Shown here piece after piece: positions 23,207 to 34,099 of a DNA stretch of 64,000 nt. A program made the translations under genes and the position numbers. Numbering within the stretch: the stretch's first letter is position 1; every line of letters starts with the position of its first letter. The stretch is taken from NCBI GenBank assembly GCA_033980235.1, contig CM067066.1:41006977-41070976 (forward strand). Direction: 5' to 3'. The notes under the pieces are model-generated. The model made no database searches, was not told the origin of the DNA, and saw nothing but the letters and a program-made list of their open reading frames with translations. Origin of the DNA: Diadema setosum (taxonomy: Eukaryota; Echinodermata; Echinoidea; Diadematoida; Diadematidae).

Positions 23207-24529
23207 ACAACATTTTGCTGCATCATGACATCAAAAGGTCAGAAAGCCTTCTGGTAGATGTTGGTTAGTCCACTCAGTGAAGAATGAACAATAAGAAGAA
23301 GACACAAAGCTAAGACAAAGCTATAAATATATTCCAATATATTTTGTAATGTGCCATGCAGGGGCATTATATGTACTAAACATACTGTGTAGGGTACTGC
23401 ATGTTTGTTATTTTCATCTTGTCATTTGCTTATAAGTGGGTATATAATTCCTTAATTCCTTTTTTCCCTTCATCATCTGATCAAGTCCATATCATATAAA
23501 GTAAGAGATATGTTTCTCCTAAGCAATTTATACTAAATGTCAGTAAAGTTCAGTCTTGATATGCAGGTACATGTCCTCTTGAACTACTTCCACAGAGTGC
23601 TTTGTAATTATGTACATACACTTTAATGATTCATTTATTGTACATTTATTGAGAAAATCAAGCACTTCTAAAAAGACAAAGCATTCAGTTAAAAATGTGC
23701 ATGAACAGTTTTCTTGAACGTGTTTTCTTGCTTTTTGTTTCTTCTGTAGAAAATTCAAGATATGTGGAAGTGAGCGTTAACTTATGTGTGGATGAAAATT
23801 TAACCAATGAATTACTTGTTTACTTGGTATGTGATGACAATTATCATCATGAGTTTTGCTTGAAAAGAAACTTGATATGTATGGTAAAGGACATTCTAAA
23901 GAAATTACTATATTTTTATGTCACTAGTTGTAAGTAACTGTTACTAATTAACTAATTTGATAAGTACATTATTCTCAAAGCATTATATGCACTCACTAGA
24001 CAAAGGTTGGAGTAGTCTTCCCTATCCGTATGGCATAAGTGTTGGCTGTCAAATAACCTTCAGTTCAAATGGATGTGATGACTTGCAGTTCATTCTCTTC
24101 AAGACTGAGGCACTTAAGAATGCTTTTTCAAATCGAAATGGGTCAAAGTAAACCACAAGCATGCATCACTTTCAGATTAATAGGTCTGTTGAGATTTGAG
24201 GGCTTTACTCATCAAGAAGGTGTGAAATTTTCAGATGATTTATCACCTGCAAGATAGACTATGTCCTTCATTGGTTAATAAATTGTTTTCCTTACATTAA
24301 AAAAACCCTGAATTTCTTGTCTTATAGTGGTTTACTAATAAACTTTTTTTTTTTTTTTTTTTAAATCAAACATACCCTTTACAGGTTAGTGATTTTTAGT
24401 CTTGAAATGAACGATGTTGATTCTTTTTTTCCTTCATAGCAAGATGACTTAAGCCTTTGTGATTCATTTGAATGCAAATTAGAAATTACACTTAGTTTAG
24501 CCATGAGAATAAGTGGTCCTTTGCTATGT

Positions 24530-24990
24530 TTGGTAATAATAATATAATAATAATTATGACATTTTTACAGTGCATATAACAAATGAATGTTCCCTATGCA
24601 CTTTACAATCTCATCACAAAAACATACTGTAATTAACAATTTACTTTCAATACACACCCATGTACAAAAAATATCAATTCACAAATGAATAAGTCTTTAA
24701 AGAAGATTTGAATGAGACCAATGAAGACGACTGATTGATATGTTGTGGTAATGAGTTCCACAATCTTGGGGCAGCAACTGAAAAAGACCTGTCACCATAA
24801 AACTTTGTATTAACTTTAGGAATGCAGAGAAGGGATTGATGTTGTGATCTACAACTACATGTATATAGGGACAGGTGAGGTAATTAATTCCTTGAGATAT
24901 TGTGGACTGATATCATTTTGAACTTTATAAACTAACAGGAGAATCTTAAATATGAGACGTAATGAGGGTTTCTTGAGAATTTACAATAGA
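24530..24990 (-). pseudogene. CR1/L2-like LINE, reverse transcriptase C-terminus
   Basis: Minus-strand reading from about 24960 gives RLIFKILLLVYKV then NDISPQYLKELITS. After a frame change, near 24810-24700, comes NTKFYGDRSFSVAAPRLWNS followed by LPQHINQS, then SFKSSLKTYLF. These are the standard last motifs of CR1/L2-type LINE ORF2. Stops and frameshifts show it is dead. It lies antisense in the first visible receptor intron. The TAATAATAAT run at about 24535-24555 probably marks its 3' tail. Confidence 0.88.
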
Positions 24991-26159
24991 ATACTACCAA
25001 ATGGAGCATTTAGTTTGCAAAAGAAAGATGAAAGCAATAATATGTGGTAAAAAAATGTTTATCTTTCAAAAATCTATTGCATTGACAAAAAGCAAATTTG
25101 TCTATATTTGGAAGCTTACTAATCAGGTGTTGTTGTATGACACACTTTTAAAAGAGACAATTTATGCTCCTATCATAATTTGTAAACTCATAGTTTTTAT
25201 ACCATCTAATACTTAATTTTTGGGATGAGCACGTCAGGTTGAAATGTCGTATGCAACCCTGATTCAAATGTTTGTATATTTAGTAAGCAAGTCAATGACC
25301 TTAGAGGAATGGACCGCAAGATATTAGGCTGCTATGTATGTAACTATTGGCAAACCACAAGTAATTTCCTGCCTCTTATTAGCGAGTGTTAATGTCTTAA
25401 GTCTGTAACAGTTTTATTAAAGCCTGTGAATGTTAGTTGTTTATGACAGTGTCACTGATGGTCTGGTTGAGCCCTAGGAGAGAGGGGAGGGGAGTGGAGG
25501 GGGTTAGGGTCTGGATCTGGTTCTGGATCTGGATGTGTACAAGGCAGGGCCCTTATTGGCCATGGATCTAAAGGGTTTAGGGACTGAAAAAGTACATGAT
25601 TCGATTTTATCAATACTTTGTATACGCCTGTAGTAGGAATCATCTTGTAGGAGAGAGATGCAAAGTTATTTGAATTACAAAAGGTCTACATTAGGCTGAA
25701 GTCCAGGACCCATAAAGGTCAAAGCTGTGACTATTGATTTAACTTTTCTAGACTACGGTTCAATTTACCTTAGTTGCCTACTTCTTAGATACCTTTATTT
25801 CATCATGTTGAAATGCTCATACACTTAGCATCACATCCCTGTGGGTGGTTTTCTCTAGCTTTTGGATATATGGTATCATATTGAATCAACAATATGTGAC
25901 TACTTTGTTTCACAATGATGGCTGTTAGTACCTTCTGTCATGGTCACAACAATTGTTGCCATTAGAAGGAGTTCTCATTTTCAGCTTGGACTTGTATATT
26001 ATACGAAGAGTGTTTGAAATATATGTACAAAATTTGACAAAACGGCAACAATTGTATCCATAAAGTTGAGATTTAGTAAGCTTACAGCCACTATATATGC
26101 CCTCTCCTTTTATAAAAGCCAATGGGAAAGGACATTTTCCATTTTACTCCCTGTCACCT

Positions 26160-26340
26160 TGTTACCTTAGATTCAAGATTCAAATTTATTTTCACTTCTT
26201 TCAAATAAACAAAGAAATTATATACAATATATATGCACAAGATATTTGTAATAATTACAGAATGTGATTTAACAGAGTACCTTAGATGTAATGCTGAAAT
26301 ACATTTGTACTGCTATTAATGAGATAAAAAAAAAAAGTTA
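26160..26340. other. Possible LINE 3' end, weak
   Basis: GATTCAAATTTATTTTCACTTC followed by A/T-rich sequence and TATACAATATATATGCAC resembles the complement of LINE tails such as that at 6240-6290. No coding part is attached, so this is tentative. Confidence 0.25.
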
Positions 26341-26548
26341 GCTATGAGGATAAAAGCAGTCCTGACATTGTAAGCCTTGTATTGATAACTGGTAGGCTTA
26401 CAACAGTTTAATGATGATGCATAAGGTACATACATATGATCATTGATTAGGTCCTTGATAATGAGCAATATAACATTAATAGCCATTATTTAGGCTTTAC
26501 AGTTTTAAAATCATACTAAAGGGTCCTAAAGGTTTCTTGTATGATCAT

Positions 26549-26645
26549 TTAACCTGTTGAGTCCCAAGTATACTTGGGTATTTGTCTGTGGGAAATGCGT
26601 CTGTGGGAAATGTGTGTTGTAGCAAAATCAGCCCTCTCACTACAT
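26549..26645. mobile_element. Palindromic MITE, family G, copy 4 (truncated)
   Basis: TTTAACCTGTTGAGTCCCAA, then AGTATACTTGGG, then GTGTGTTGTAGCAAAATCAG. The TCTGTGGGAAATG segment is duplicated in tandem. The right inverted end has been lost after CAGCCCT. Confidence 0.8.
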
Positions 26646-26952
26646 AACTCAAATGATAATTTGGCCGACAGTTTAAACTTGAATACAGTAATTTTTCTTT
26701 TCTGATTATCAACCAGTGGTATATATTTCTAACTGCCACACAGAAAATTAAGATTAATTTCATTACATTGTGATATCTATTGTATTCTACTGAAACTTTT
26801 CACCAAAGCCACTATTTTATCAATATTTGCATGTCCTCTGTAGCTCTGAAAGTAAATAGAAGAAGTGTGTAGAATTGATGTTTCTATTCAAATGTAGGAC
26901 CAACCTTGTTTGATTTTGGATATTTGCATCTAAAAAATGTTCCTGATGTTAT

Positions 26953-27548
26953 TAACTTGTTAAAGACTAGTCCTGAGTATACTTGGGTAGGTGTCTATTA
27001 AAAATGTGTGTCATAGCAAAATCAGCTTCCTAGAATACTGTAAACGTGGAAATTTTCGTGGTACATTAATTTTCGCGGATTTCGCGCTACGTTCGGCTAG
27101 CGCGAATTCAAAAACGCGCGAATATATCTTCGCAATTTTCTATGCACATTTTGAACGGCCTGAATTGTGTGTGCTTCGTCGATGATACTGCTACGTAGTA
27201 CAGACATGTTTACGCATATAGCAGTATCATCGCACGCACCGCACGAACCGAGCCCATGGCCGATTGCTGTGCTACATCCCCCGCGACTACAGTACTAGTA
27301 CTACAGTACATGTATCGAGTAAAATACACATGTACTACGTAGTTGAGCGCTTGTACTCGCACTCGCGCCACTCGCTACGTCGCTTATCGTACGCTGGCAT
27401 CGCTGGATGAAAACAGAGACTGTGTATTAACCCGCTTGCGGAGTGCGAATTTAAGAACCCGCGAATATGTTTTCGAGCCGCTCAGCGCGAAAAATTAATC
27501 GCGCGAAAATATTGACGTTTACAGTAATCAAGCTTTCCTCAGCTTAAC
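26953..27548. mobile_element. Palindromic MITE, family G, copy 5, split by a family-E element
   Basis: The left part (26953-27031) reads TTAACTTGTTAAAGACTAG through AGCAAAATCAGCTTCC. The right inverted end, CTTTCCTCAGCTTAAC, appears only after the family-E element at 27036-27526. The order of events is therefore family G first, family E later. Confidence 0.65.
27036..27526. mobile_element. CG-rich palindromic MITE, family E, copy 1
   Basis: Ends TACTGTAAACGTGGAAATTTT and AAAATATTGACGTTTACAGTA are inverted. Subterminal parts are rich in TTCGCG/CGCGAA. The interior is unusually CpG-rich for this window (for example CGCACTCGCGCCACTCG). Related copies are at 44903-45116 and, truncated, 62224-62366. 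Confidence 0.9.
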
Positions 27549-28450
27549 ATAGAGAGGGAGAATAGAAAATCAAACCAGATTCTCAAGCAAGTGTGTTCTG
27601 ACATTTTGGTAAGGGAGTAGTATGCTGTATGTAGTCAATGAGAGCTTTTTCTGTTTTATCGGGATCCATCTCCTCTGGTTCTAACCTTGGAAGTCACCTA
27701 CAAGCCTTCATTTCAAAACTAGTCTGGATCAAAGACTGGGCAGTAACAAAGGATCTCCACTTGAGTAGCTTTTGTGTGAGTCAGAACTCGTATTCCCCAA
27801 AACATCAACGTCACTCCAGACAAGCTGCTGGAAAAGAGGAAACTGGGTAATGACAGGGGGCTAGATGGAAAGAGCTTCATTGCTTCCATGAACACGTTTT
27901 ATGACAGTATTGGGATATGACGTCATTTTCATGAGCAGAAAATGGAAAACCTTTTAATGCAGGTTTAGGTGAGAAAACAATGAAATTCAAAAATGATTCC
28001 ATCTGCATCATAATCACTGGCACATGTTCATGGTGAAGTTGTATTAAGGCACCTTGTAATGCATGCAACATCAATATAGAAACATTATTTAATATGCTAA
28101 AAAAAAAATGCCAGGAAAGCTATTTTACACACTGCAATGTGACTGAAAGTCCACCACATATGTCACAAGGGATCATTAGAAAATTTTTGCAATGTATTCA
28201 AAAGTATGGGTGTATCTTTCATGTGATTTCCAGCAATTTGTCATTCTTTGTACTGCTTTTGTTAATTTCTTTTTTGAAGCCAGGGCAACTCTTTTTGGCT
28301 TGATTGCTCTCTGTGAGGTTAAAGTGTGCTCAAGACAGTTTCTTTCTTTTAAACCAGATCTTCTGGTAGACCAATCAAATATTTCTCTTAACATGCAGAC
28401 ACTTTATTAAGCTAGTGGGTAATAAAGGCAAGATGATTTCAAATATGTTT

Positions 28451-28650
28451 TTTTTTTTTTTTTGTACAATTTTTTTTTTTTTTATAGAATGGACAAGAAA
28501 AACAATATAGATTGGGCAAATTGTGTGATCAAATTTTCTTTTTTACTTTTCCCAATTTTCTCTTGTTTTCCTGAAAATGCCATTGGGTGCAATATCACAA
28601 AAACAAGCAATATCACCCAAAAAAAAAAAAAGAAAGAAAAAAAAAAAGAG
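28451..28650 (+). repeat. Poly-T and poly-A low-complexity tract
   Basis: T runs at 28450-28485 and a purine run AAAGAAAGAAAA at 28618-28648. Translations through it are artefacts. Confidence 0.9.
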
Positions 28651-28654
28651 CTTC

Positions 28655-28983
28655 AGTATCCACCGAAATCAATTGTCTATACTTTCATTTCCTTCAACAA
28701 GTTTCAGTATCCACCAAAGTCAATTGCATATCGTCGCTGGGGTGACAAAACCTCGTATCTCAAAATTGTCAAATGTTCAGGAGAGCGAAAAAACATGGCG
28801 GCCAAAGCACTATAGTGAATGGGAAAGCCTTCTCTTTGACATGTCATGGTGGCTTCATTTTTGGAGTAAGACAGTTAGGATTTGGCCAAGACATCACTTG
28901 ACCCATTATTTGACCATTAAGCTAAAAAAATTTTTTTTTTTGACATTTTTGAGATACGAGGTCTTGTCACCCCAGCGACGATA
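28655..28983. mobile_element. Palindromic element, family H
   Basis: ATCGTCGCTGGGGTGACAAA at 28730, continuing ACCTCGTATCTCAAAA, is inverted at 28943-28983 (TTTTGAGATACGAGGTCTTG, then TCACCCCAGCGACGAT). To its left, CAGTATCCACC and ATACTTTCATTTCCT lie in a tandem duplication of about 49 bases. ATACTTTCATTTCCT recurs just beyond the right end, possibly a target duplication. Confidence 0.8.
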
Positions 28984-28989
28984 TATACT

Positions 28990-29641
28990 TTCATTTCCTC
29001 CCTATCCCATCTTACTGCACTGAAAGTGACAGTTTGAAGTGTGAGATATTCTGCCTCAAGAATAGGTAGGATTGAGTGAACTGACCTGCCCCGTGAGAAT
29101 CCTTTTCCACCATTTTAAGTAGTAACAATACATGAGAGGGTATTGTAGTTGGGGCAAGGGGATACCTGAATGATACAATTGGCTGACAAGGTGCTCAAAG
29201 TGACCCCGTTCGTGTTACTTCCATAGTGTGATTAGTAAACTGTCCCCATGTGACATCATGACTTTGGGCTTGTTTTCATAGAGGAGGCAATCGTTATAAG
29301 ATCCTATATGAGTGGATGAGTGAAGATAATGGTGAGATTTTTCTGACTTTAAATATCTTTAGCCTTACAGGAGACAATTGTTAGCTTCCTAACCCAATTC
29401 AAATTTACCATCACCCAGCTTTACTTTTCAGCATGTATCTTCATACAAAGTTTAAATGTTTGATAACGTAGACACAACAATTTCTAATGACATTCAGTGA
29501 CTGATAATACCAATGGGATGTTTAGGATGAGGCAATATCCGCATCTAGTTAATGCATGATGTGGTGTCAGCTGTGTTGCCTTACACGTTATGATATCAAA
29601 TGTTGGTTGACTAATCACTTTGTTTATGTTTGTTATATTAG
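28990..29641. other. Intron sequence, nothing recognised
   Basis: No repeat or exon seen apart from the acceptor of the next exon (TTGTTATATTAG, ending at 29641). Confidence 0.5.
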
Positions 29642-29779
29642 ATGTTCTGAGCATGCCCCCCATGGGGCTAATTCCCCTTCCATCAACCCAGAGGTGTGGC
29701 TAGATGACCCCCTTAGTCTCCAGGCATGGCTAGACACTCAAGAGATCTTGGACCTAGGACCCATCGGGATGCAGGCTAG
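29642..29779 (+). CDS. Receptor exon 2: OpuAC-like domain
   Basis: The first base completes GC+A (Ala), and the exon ends with two bases (AG) at donor AG|GTGAGG. The 46 residues include CSEHAPHG, then NPEVWLDDPLSLQAWLD and a closing DLGPIGMQA. The NPEVW motif and the LGPIG turn before a GWY segment are what I associate with eukaryotic receptors bearing an OpuAC domain. The acceptor has only a modest pyrimidine tract. Confidence 0.88.
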
Positions 29780-30304
29780 GTGAGGTGTAAAGTTAATCTA
29801 ATGAATCAAATGATGCACCAGGTGGTACCCCAGAGTACAGCCATACCCCAGGGTACTGCATTGTATGGCGCTATGTGTGTTTGTAAGATGTATATTTACA
29901 CACTGCCATTTAATCACTCTGCAATAATGATCCCAATGCTATATTCAGCCTAGTTATTAAGATTTTTGTTGTTTTTTTTTTGTTTACTGCAATTACAATA
30001 GTAATAGCATGATAATAATGATACTTTTCTTTTGTTTTCAAACCATGTTATTACAATTTTGAACATTATTTCAGAATGAGATCATTTGGAACCATAAACT
30101 TGTCGTACGATTACTTATTTTACATTTCCCATGGATTGGTAATGCATAGTGCGATGCAGTCATCCGTGTGTGACATGGCGATCACTGGTGTAGTGTGTTT
30201 AATAAATGCTAATGTTATGATGCAGCTGCACTGCTGAGCTCATCGTTGTAAAGTAATTTTTTTCCACAGTGCACTAAAAATTAGTTTAACCCAATGTTTT
30301 TTTT

Positions 30305-31048
30305 TATTTTAAACCCAGGGTACAGTGCTGAAAAGAAAATACTTCAACAAAGTTGTAGATTTCTATTTGGTACCAAAGGCAGGGTACCAAAAACAGCATC
30401 AAATATCAAGTAATAATGGATATAAAAGTACTATGCTTTTCATCTCGTTTCTTTCAATGTGTTCACATTCCTGCCTATGTCCTCGTTTCTTTATGTCATA
30501 TCATGTATATGATGATCTTCATTCTTTGTGTGAACAGAACAATTTCCATGTATTTTTTTTTAACAAATGGGTCTACACAGAGTAAAGAAAGAGAAATAAA
30601 ATGAAATGAAAGTGTTGTCTATGAATTGAATGAGGGTCATGAAATTGAAACATGCTTGCAATGAATCTCCTGGTCATATAGAAACTGTTGGATGCATTGA
30701 TTAATGTCATTGTCACCCTCATGCTCCTACTCTCTTCCTCTTTCAGATGTTCATCTTTTCTCTCATTGCTCTCTACTACTGACACTCTTGCTAATATCAC
30801 CATCTCCAACAAATAGTTTTTATCCTAACTGTTGGAATCAACCATCAATAATCTCATTGAAACACGTATGACAGCTAGTACTTAATGGAATTAAGTATTC
30901 TGACATTTATATATTTCCTGTATAAATGAGAAGTTATCTTTACGGCATAGACCAAAAAGGATGTAAAAGATGCACAAGATGTACAGTTACAATGTTTGAG
31001 GTCATAAACTCTACCACTATCAACACTTCACCCTCATTATCATCTTAG
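30305..31048. other. Intron sequence, nothing recognised
   Basis: Ordinary AT-rich intron with a T run near 30298 and ending in the acceptor CATTATCATCTTAG. The short open frames are not supported as exons. Confidence 0.5.
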
Positions 31049-31323
31049 GTTTGGCTGGTACGTGACATCAGCTCTAGTCAGCAATCTCTGGATGACACAG
31101 AGCCTAGTGATTGACCACTGGAGGATCCTGCAGGGCTCACAGATGGCCAACTATGTGACCGTGTCCACTAAGGAGATTGAGATACTGACCCGTGAACCTG
31201 TGACCACTGCCATGTACCGTGGTCAGAAATACTGTGACCGACCAGAGTGTACCAATGGAGTGTACTACCCTCCTTGGTGCAAGAATACCTCAGAGTGTGT
31301 ATTGCTCCTGGCAGACTACCCAG
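31049..31323 (+). CDS. Receptor exon 3: core of OpuAC-like domain
   Basis: Its first base joins AG to give Arg, then FGWYVTSALV follows without a break. The exon ends after one base (G) at donor CAG|GTAAGA. It encodes about 92 residues with four tryptophans (GWY, LWM, HWR, PPW) and a cysteine-rich block YCDRPEC then NGVYYPPWCKNTSEC. GWYV corresponds to the GW(F/Y)VP segment of betaine-binding proteins. The cysteines probably form disulfides, as expected for a secreted domain. An N-glycosylation motif (NTS) lies between cysteines. Confidence 0.93.
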
Positions 31324-31353
31324 GTAAGACTGGAGGTAGTATCTTTCTGTACC

Positions 31354-33688
31354 GGCCGCACAGAAACGCTGTTAGTGGGAGGTTTGTTAGCGCTAACAAG
31401 TCACTAACAAATCAGCCGCTAACAGCACGGGCAAAATGACCGCACAGAAAGTGCTGTTAGAGCACTGTTAGAGCGCTGTTAGACATGTGCGCTGTTAGGG
31501 TGTTGTCAGTGGATTTGAGCCATAGAGTTAGGCAAAATCTATGCGATTTGTTCGTAACGATCTATTTATAGATTGATGCATCTTGTAGATGCAGCGGCAG
31601 CACTACACAGTGCATTGTTGTCTTCGTGAGTGGCATGTATTCATATCTTTACACAGTTCGATATCATCCGTTCATTGTTGCCTTCTTCAGAGCATGGCCG
31701 GCGCCACGTTTTCATAAGTAGGGTGGGGGAGGGGCCCAATTCTAGGTTTTCATGAGCTAACAAAAACAAAACAAAAAGGGCTTTAGCGCAACAATTTCTC
31801 CAGCTGACAAGCGAAAAAAAAAAAAAAGATAAAAAAATAAAGAATAAAAAATAGGTCTTCAGTGCATCTTTCTCATTCCACTTCCAGTTTCTGCGGATGA
31901 CATTAAGCAAAAAAAAAAAAAAAAAAAAAGGTCTTCAGGGCAAAAACAAAGACCTTACCGCGCTCAAAGGTTTCATTCCTTTTTTTTTTCTATTGCCACT
32001 TCCGGGGTGAGGGCCCAAAGTGGTGACACCCTATATAGGCCCTACTCCTTATGTCGTCCTATGGGTGCAAAACAGGGGCCCCCTCTTCCACCTGCCCTGC
32101 AGAGCTGTATTTGAATTGATCATAATGGCGCAGAATAAAGCGAAGACAGTTTTATTTTATTTGGTGTGGTTTGTATTTATTTCCGCATTTCCTTTCTCCA
32201 GATACAATAACTAATGAAACGAAGTGATGAACAGTATGCAAAAAAAAAAGGAGAGTATAACGTACAAATCAATACAAAAATTTGTCAGTATCATTGGTTC
32301 AACATCAATCTCTAATAATGTATAAATCAAAGTAACATATGTTCAAGCATACCGTGCTCATACTGTGTTCATGTGTGAACAAAGGAGAAATCAGTAACCC
32401 AGGGGACAGTCATCACAAGCGGAGCTTAACGTGGATGAGGCCTATCTTGTATACGATTATAATACAACACCAATAAACCTACACGAAAGAAAAAAAACTT
32501 GTATCTTAAAGGACAAGTTCACCTTCATAAACATGAGGATTGAGAGAATGTAGCAATATAAGTAGAACACATCTGTGAAACTTTGAGGAAAATTGGACAA
32601 TCGATGCAAAAGTTATGAATTTTTACAATTTTGGTGTTGGAACTGCTGGATGAGGAGACTACTACAGCTTGTGAGTCATATGCGTACAACACTATAAAGA
32701 AAATGTAAAGAAAATTCAACATATTTTCATTTTTTTCGCATAGTAAAAGACCACTTGACTTGCCTCTTTCTAAATGCAGGGGGAATAATATTACCCATAA
32801 CATATGTCGGTAACGAGTCAAGGGAATGTGTACTTTTTTTCAAAAGATGAAATTTTGTGAAATTCTCTTTATATTTTCCTTATATTGTTGTACGCATGTG
32901 ACATCTAAGTTATTCATACACTGCAGTAGTCTTCTCATTCAGCGGTTACTGCACAAAAACTTCAAAAATTCATAACTTTTGAACGGATTGTCCGATTTTC
33001 CTCAAACTTTCAATAATGTGTTCTACTAATATTGCTACATTCTCTCAATCCTTATGTTTATGACGGTGAACTTGTCCTTTAACGTTGTATACCAATGTCC
33101 CCCCCCCCCGAAAAAAAAAAAAATCACTCAATCTGCATTTATATGAAGATGGTCTTGTCCTTTAATTTGCATTGATTGTATTTAGGGTATGATACGGTAA
33201 AAAGTGGCATGGGTACCTACTCACTCACCGTAGTGTTCTTTCCCGAGCAAGACCTACAATGTCAAAAAGCACACCTTTGGAAAACCGATATTTCCTGGAA
33301 AAAGTCACCTTTCACTTTCTTTTTGAAAAGGATCGTGTCTTGGTCTTCTCGTGTCGTCATCAGCAAAATCTAAGTCGCCCACTACCCGCCACATTCTTTA
33401 TTAGGTCTAGGTCAATCTATTTTGAAAAAAATATTTTATTAAAAAAGAGACAACTGAAGTTACAGCGCACACAAGAAATTATTCACTAACATTGTCACTA
33501 TCGGTACCCCTGGTACTGTTAGTGAGTTGTTAAAACAGCACCACTGTTGTCAGCTTCTGGGTGACCTCGCGATGTTAGGCTAACAGGGCTGTTAGTGAAT
33601 TTGACTAACAGCACGCTTCTGTGCGGCCAAATCGTCGCTATCAGTGCTGTTAGTGCGCTGTTAGCGCTAACAACGTTTCTGTGCGGCC
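31354..33688. mobile_element. 2.3-kb transposon-like element with doubled terminal repeats
   Basis: The ends GGCCGCACAGAAACG and CGTTTCTGTGCGGCC are exact inverted copies, and the match extends through CTGTTAG with one mismatch. Inside each end a second copy of CCGCACAGAA with TGTTAG follows (31440 and about 33615). Both ends are crowded with TAACAG/CTGTTAG. No transposase is seen. It begins 30 bases after the exon 3 donor. A family-A MITE (32506-33082), A runs and CCCCCCCC near 33100 are nested inside. No target duplication was found. Confidence 0.8.
32506..33082. mobile_element. Palindromic MITE, family A, best copy
   Basis: Ends TTAAAGGACAAGTTCACC and GGTGAACTTGTCCTTTAA are exact inverted repeats. 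The complementarity continues through most of the 577 bases, for example AGTAGAACACAT at 32550 with ATGTGTTCTACTA at 33015 (approximate), and TTATGAATTTTT with AAAATTCATAACTTTTG. Copies: 43452-44019, 57545-57924, and a degraded one at 7630-8060. Confidence 0.92.
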
Positions 33689-33901
33689 GCTCCTGGTCCA
33701 TTCACCTACATAAAAACAAACAAACAAACAAACTTTGTTATTCGTACTGTAATTTAGAAAACCTGAGAATTTAGGTGGTAGAAGGCTTAATGGTGTACTA
33801 TGTATTCTTTCTAGGATATGTGTTTGGCCCTGAAAAGGGCCTACCCAGTCCTGATGTTTCGGCAAGCATGTTCTCGCCGTTCTCAAGGGAACATTTCCCC
33901 A

Positions 33902-33999
33902 AAACAAACAAACAAACAAACAAACAAACAAACAAACAAACAAACAAACAAACAAACAAACAAACAAACAAACAAACAAACAAACAAACAAACAAACAA
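33902..33999 (+). repeat. (AAAC)n microsatellite
   Basis: About 24 AAAC units. A shorter AAAC run is at 33714-33732. Frames reading KQTN or LFVC are artefacts. Confidence 0.98.
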
Positions 34000-34099
34000 G
34001 CAACAACAGCAAACAACCTTCTGTGCCTACACTCTCTCCACAGAAAAATTTCCTTCATTCTCATTAACATTAACATTGCTTACAGCCATCTGACATGGT

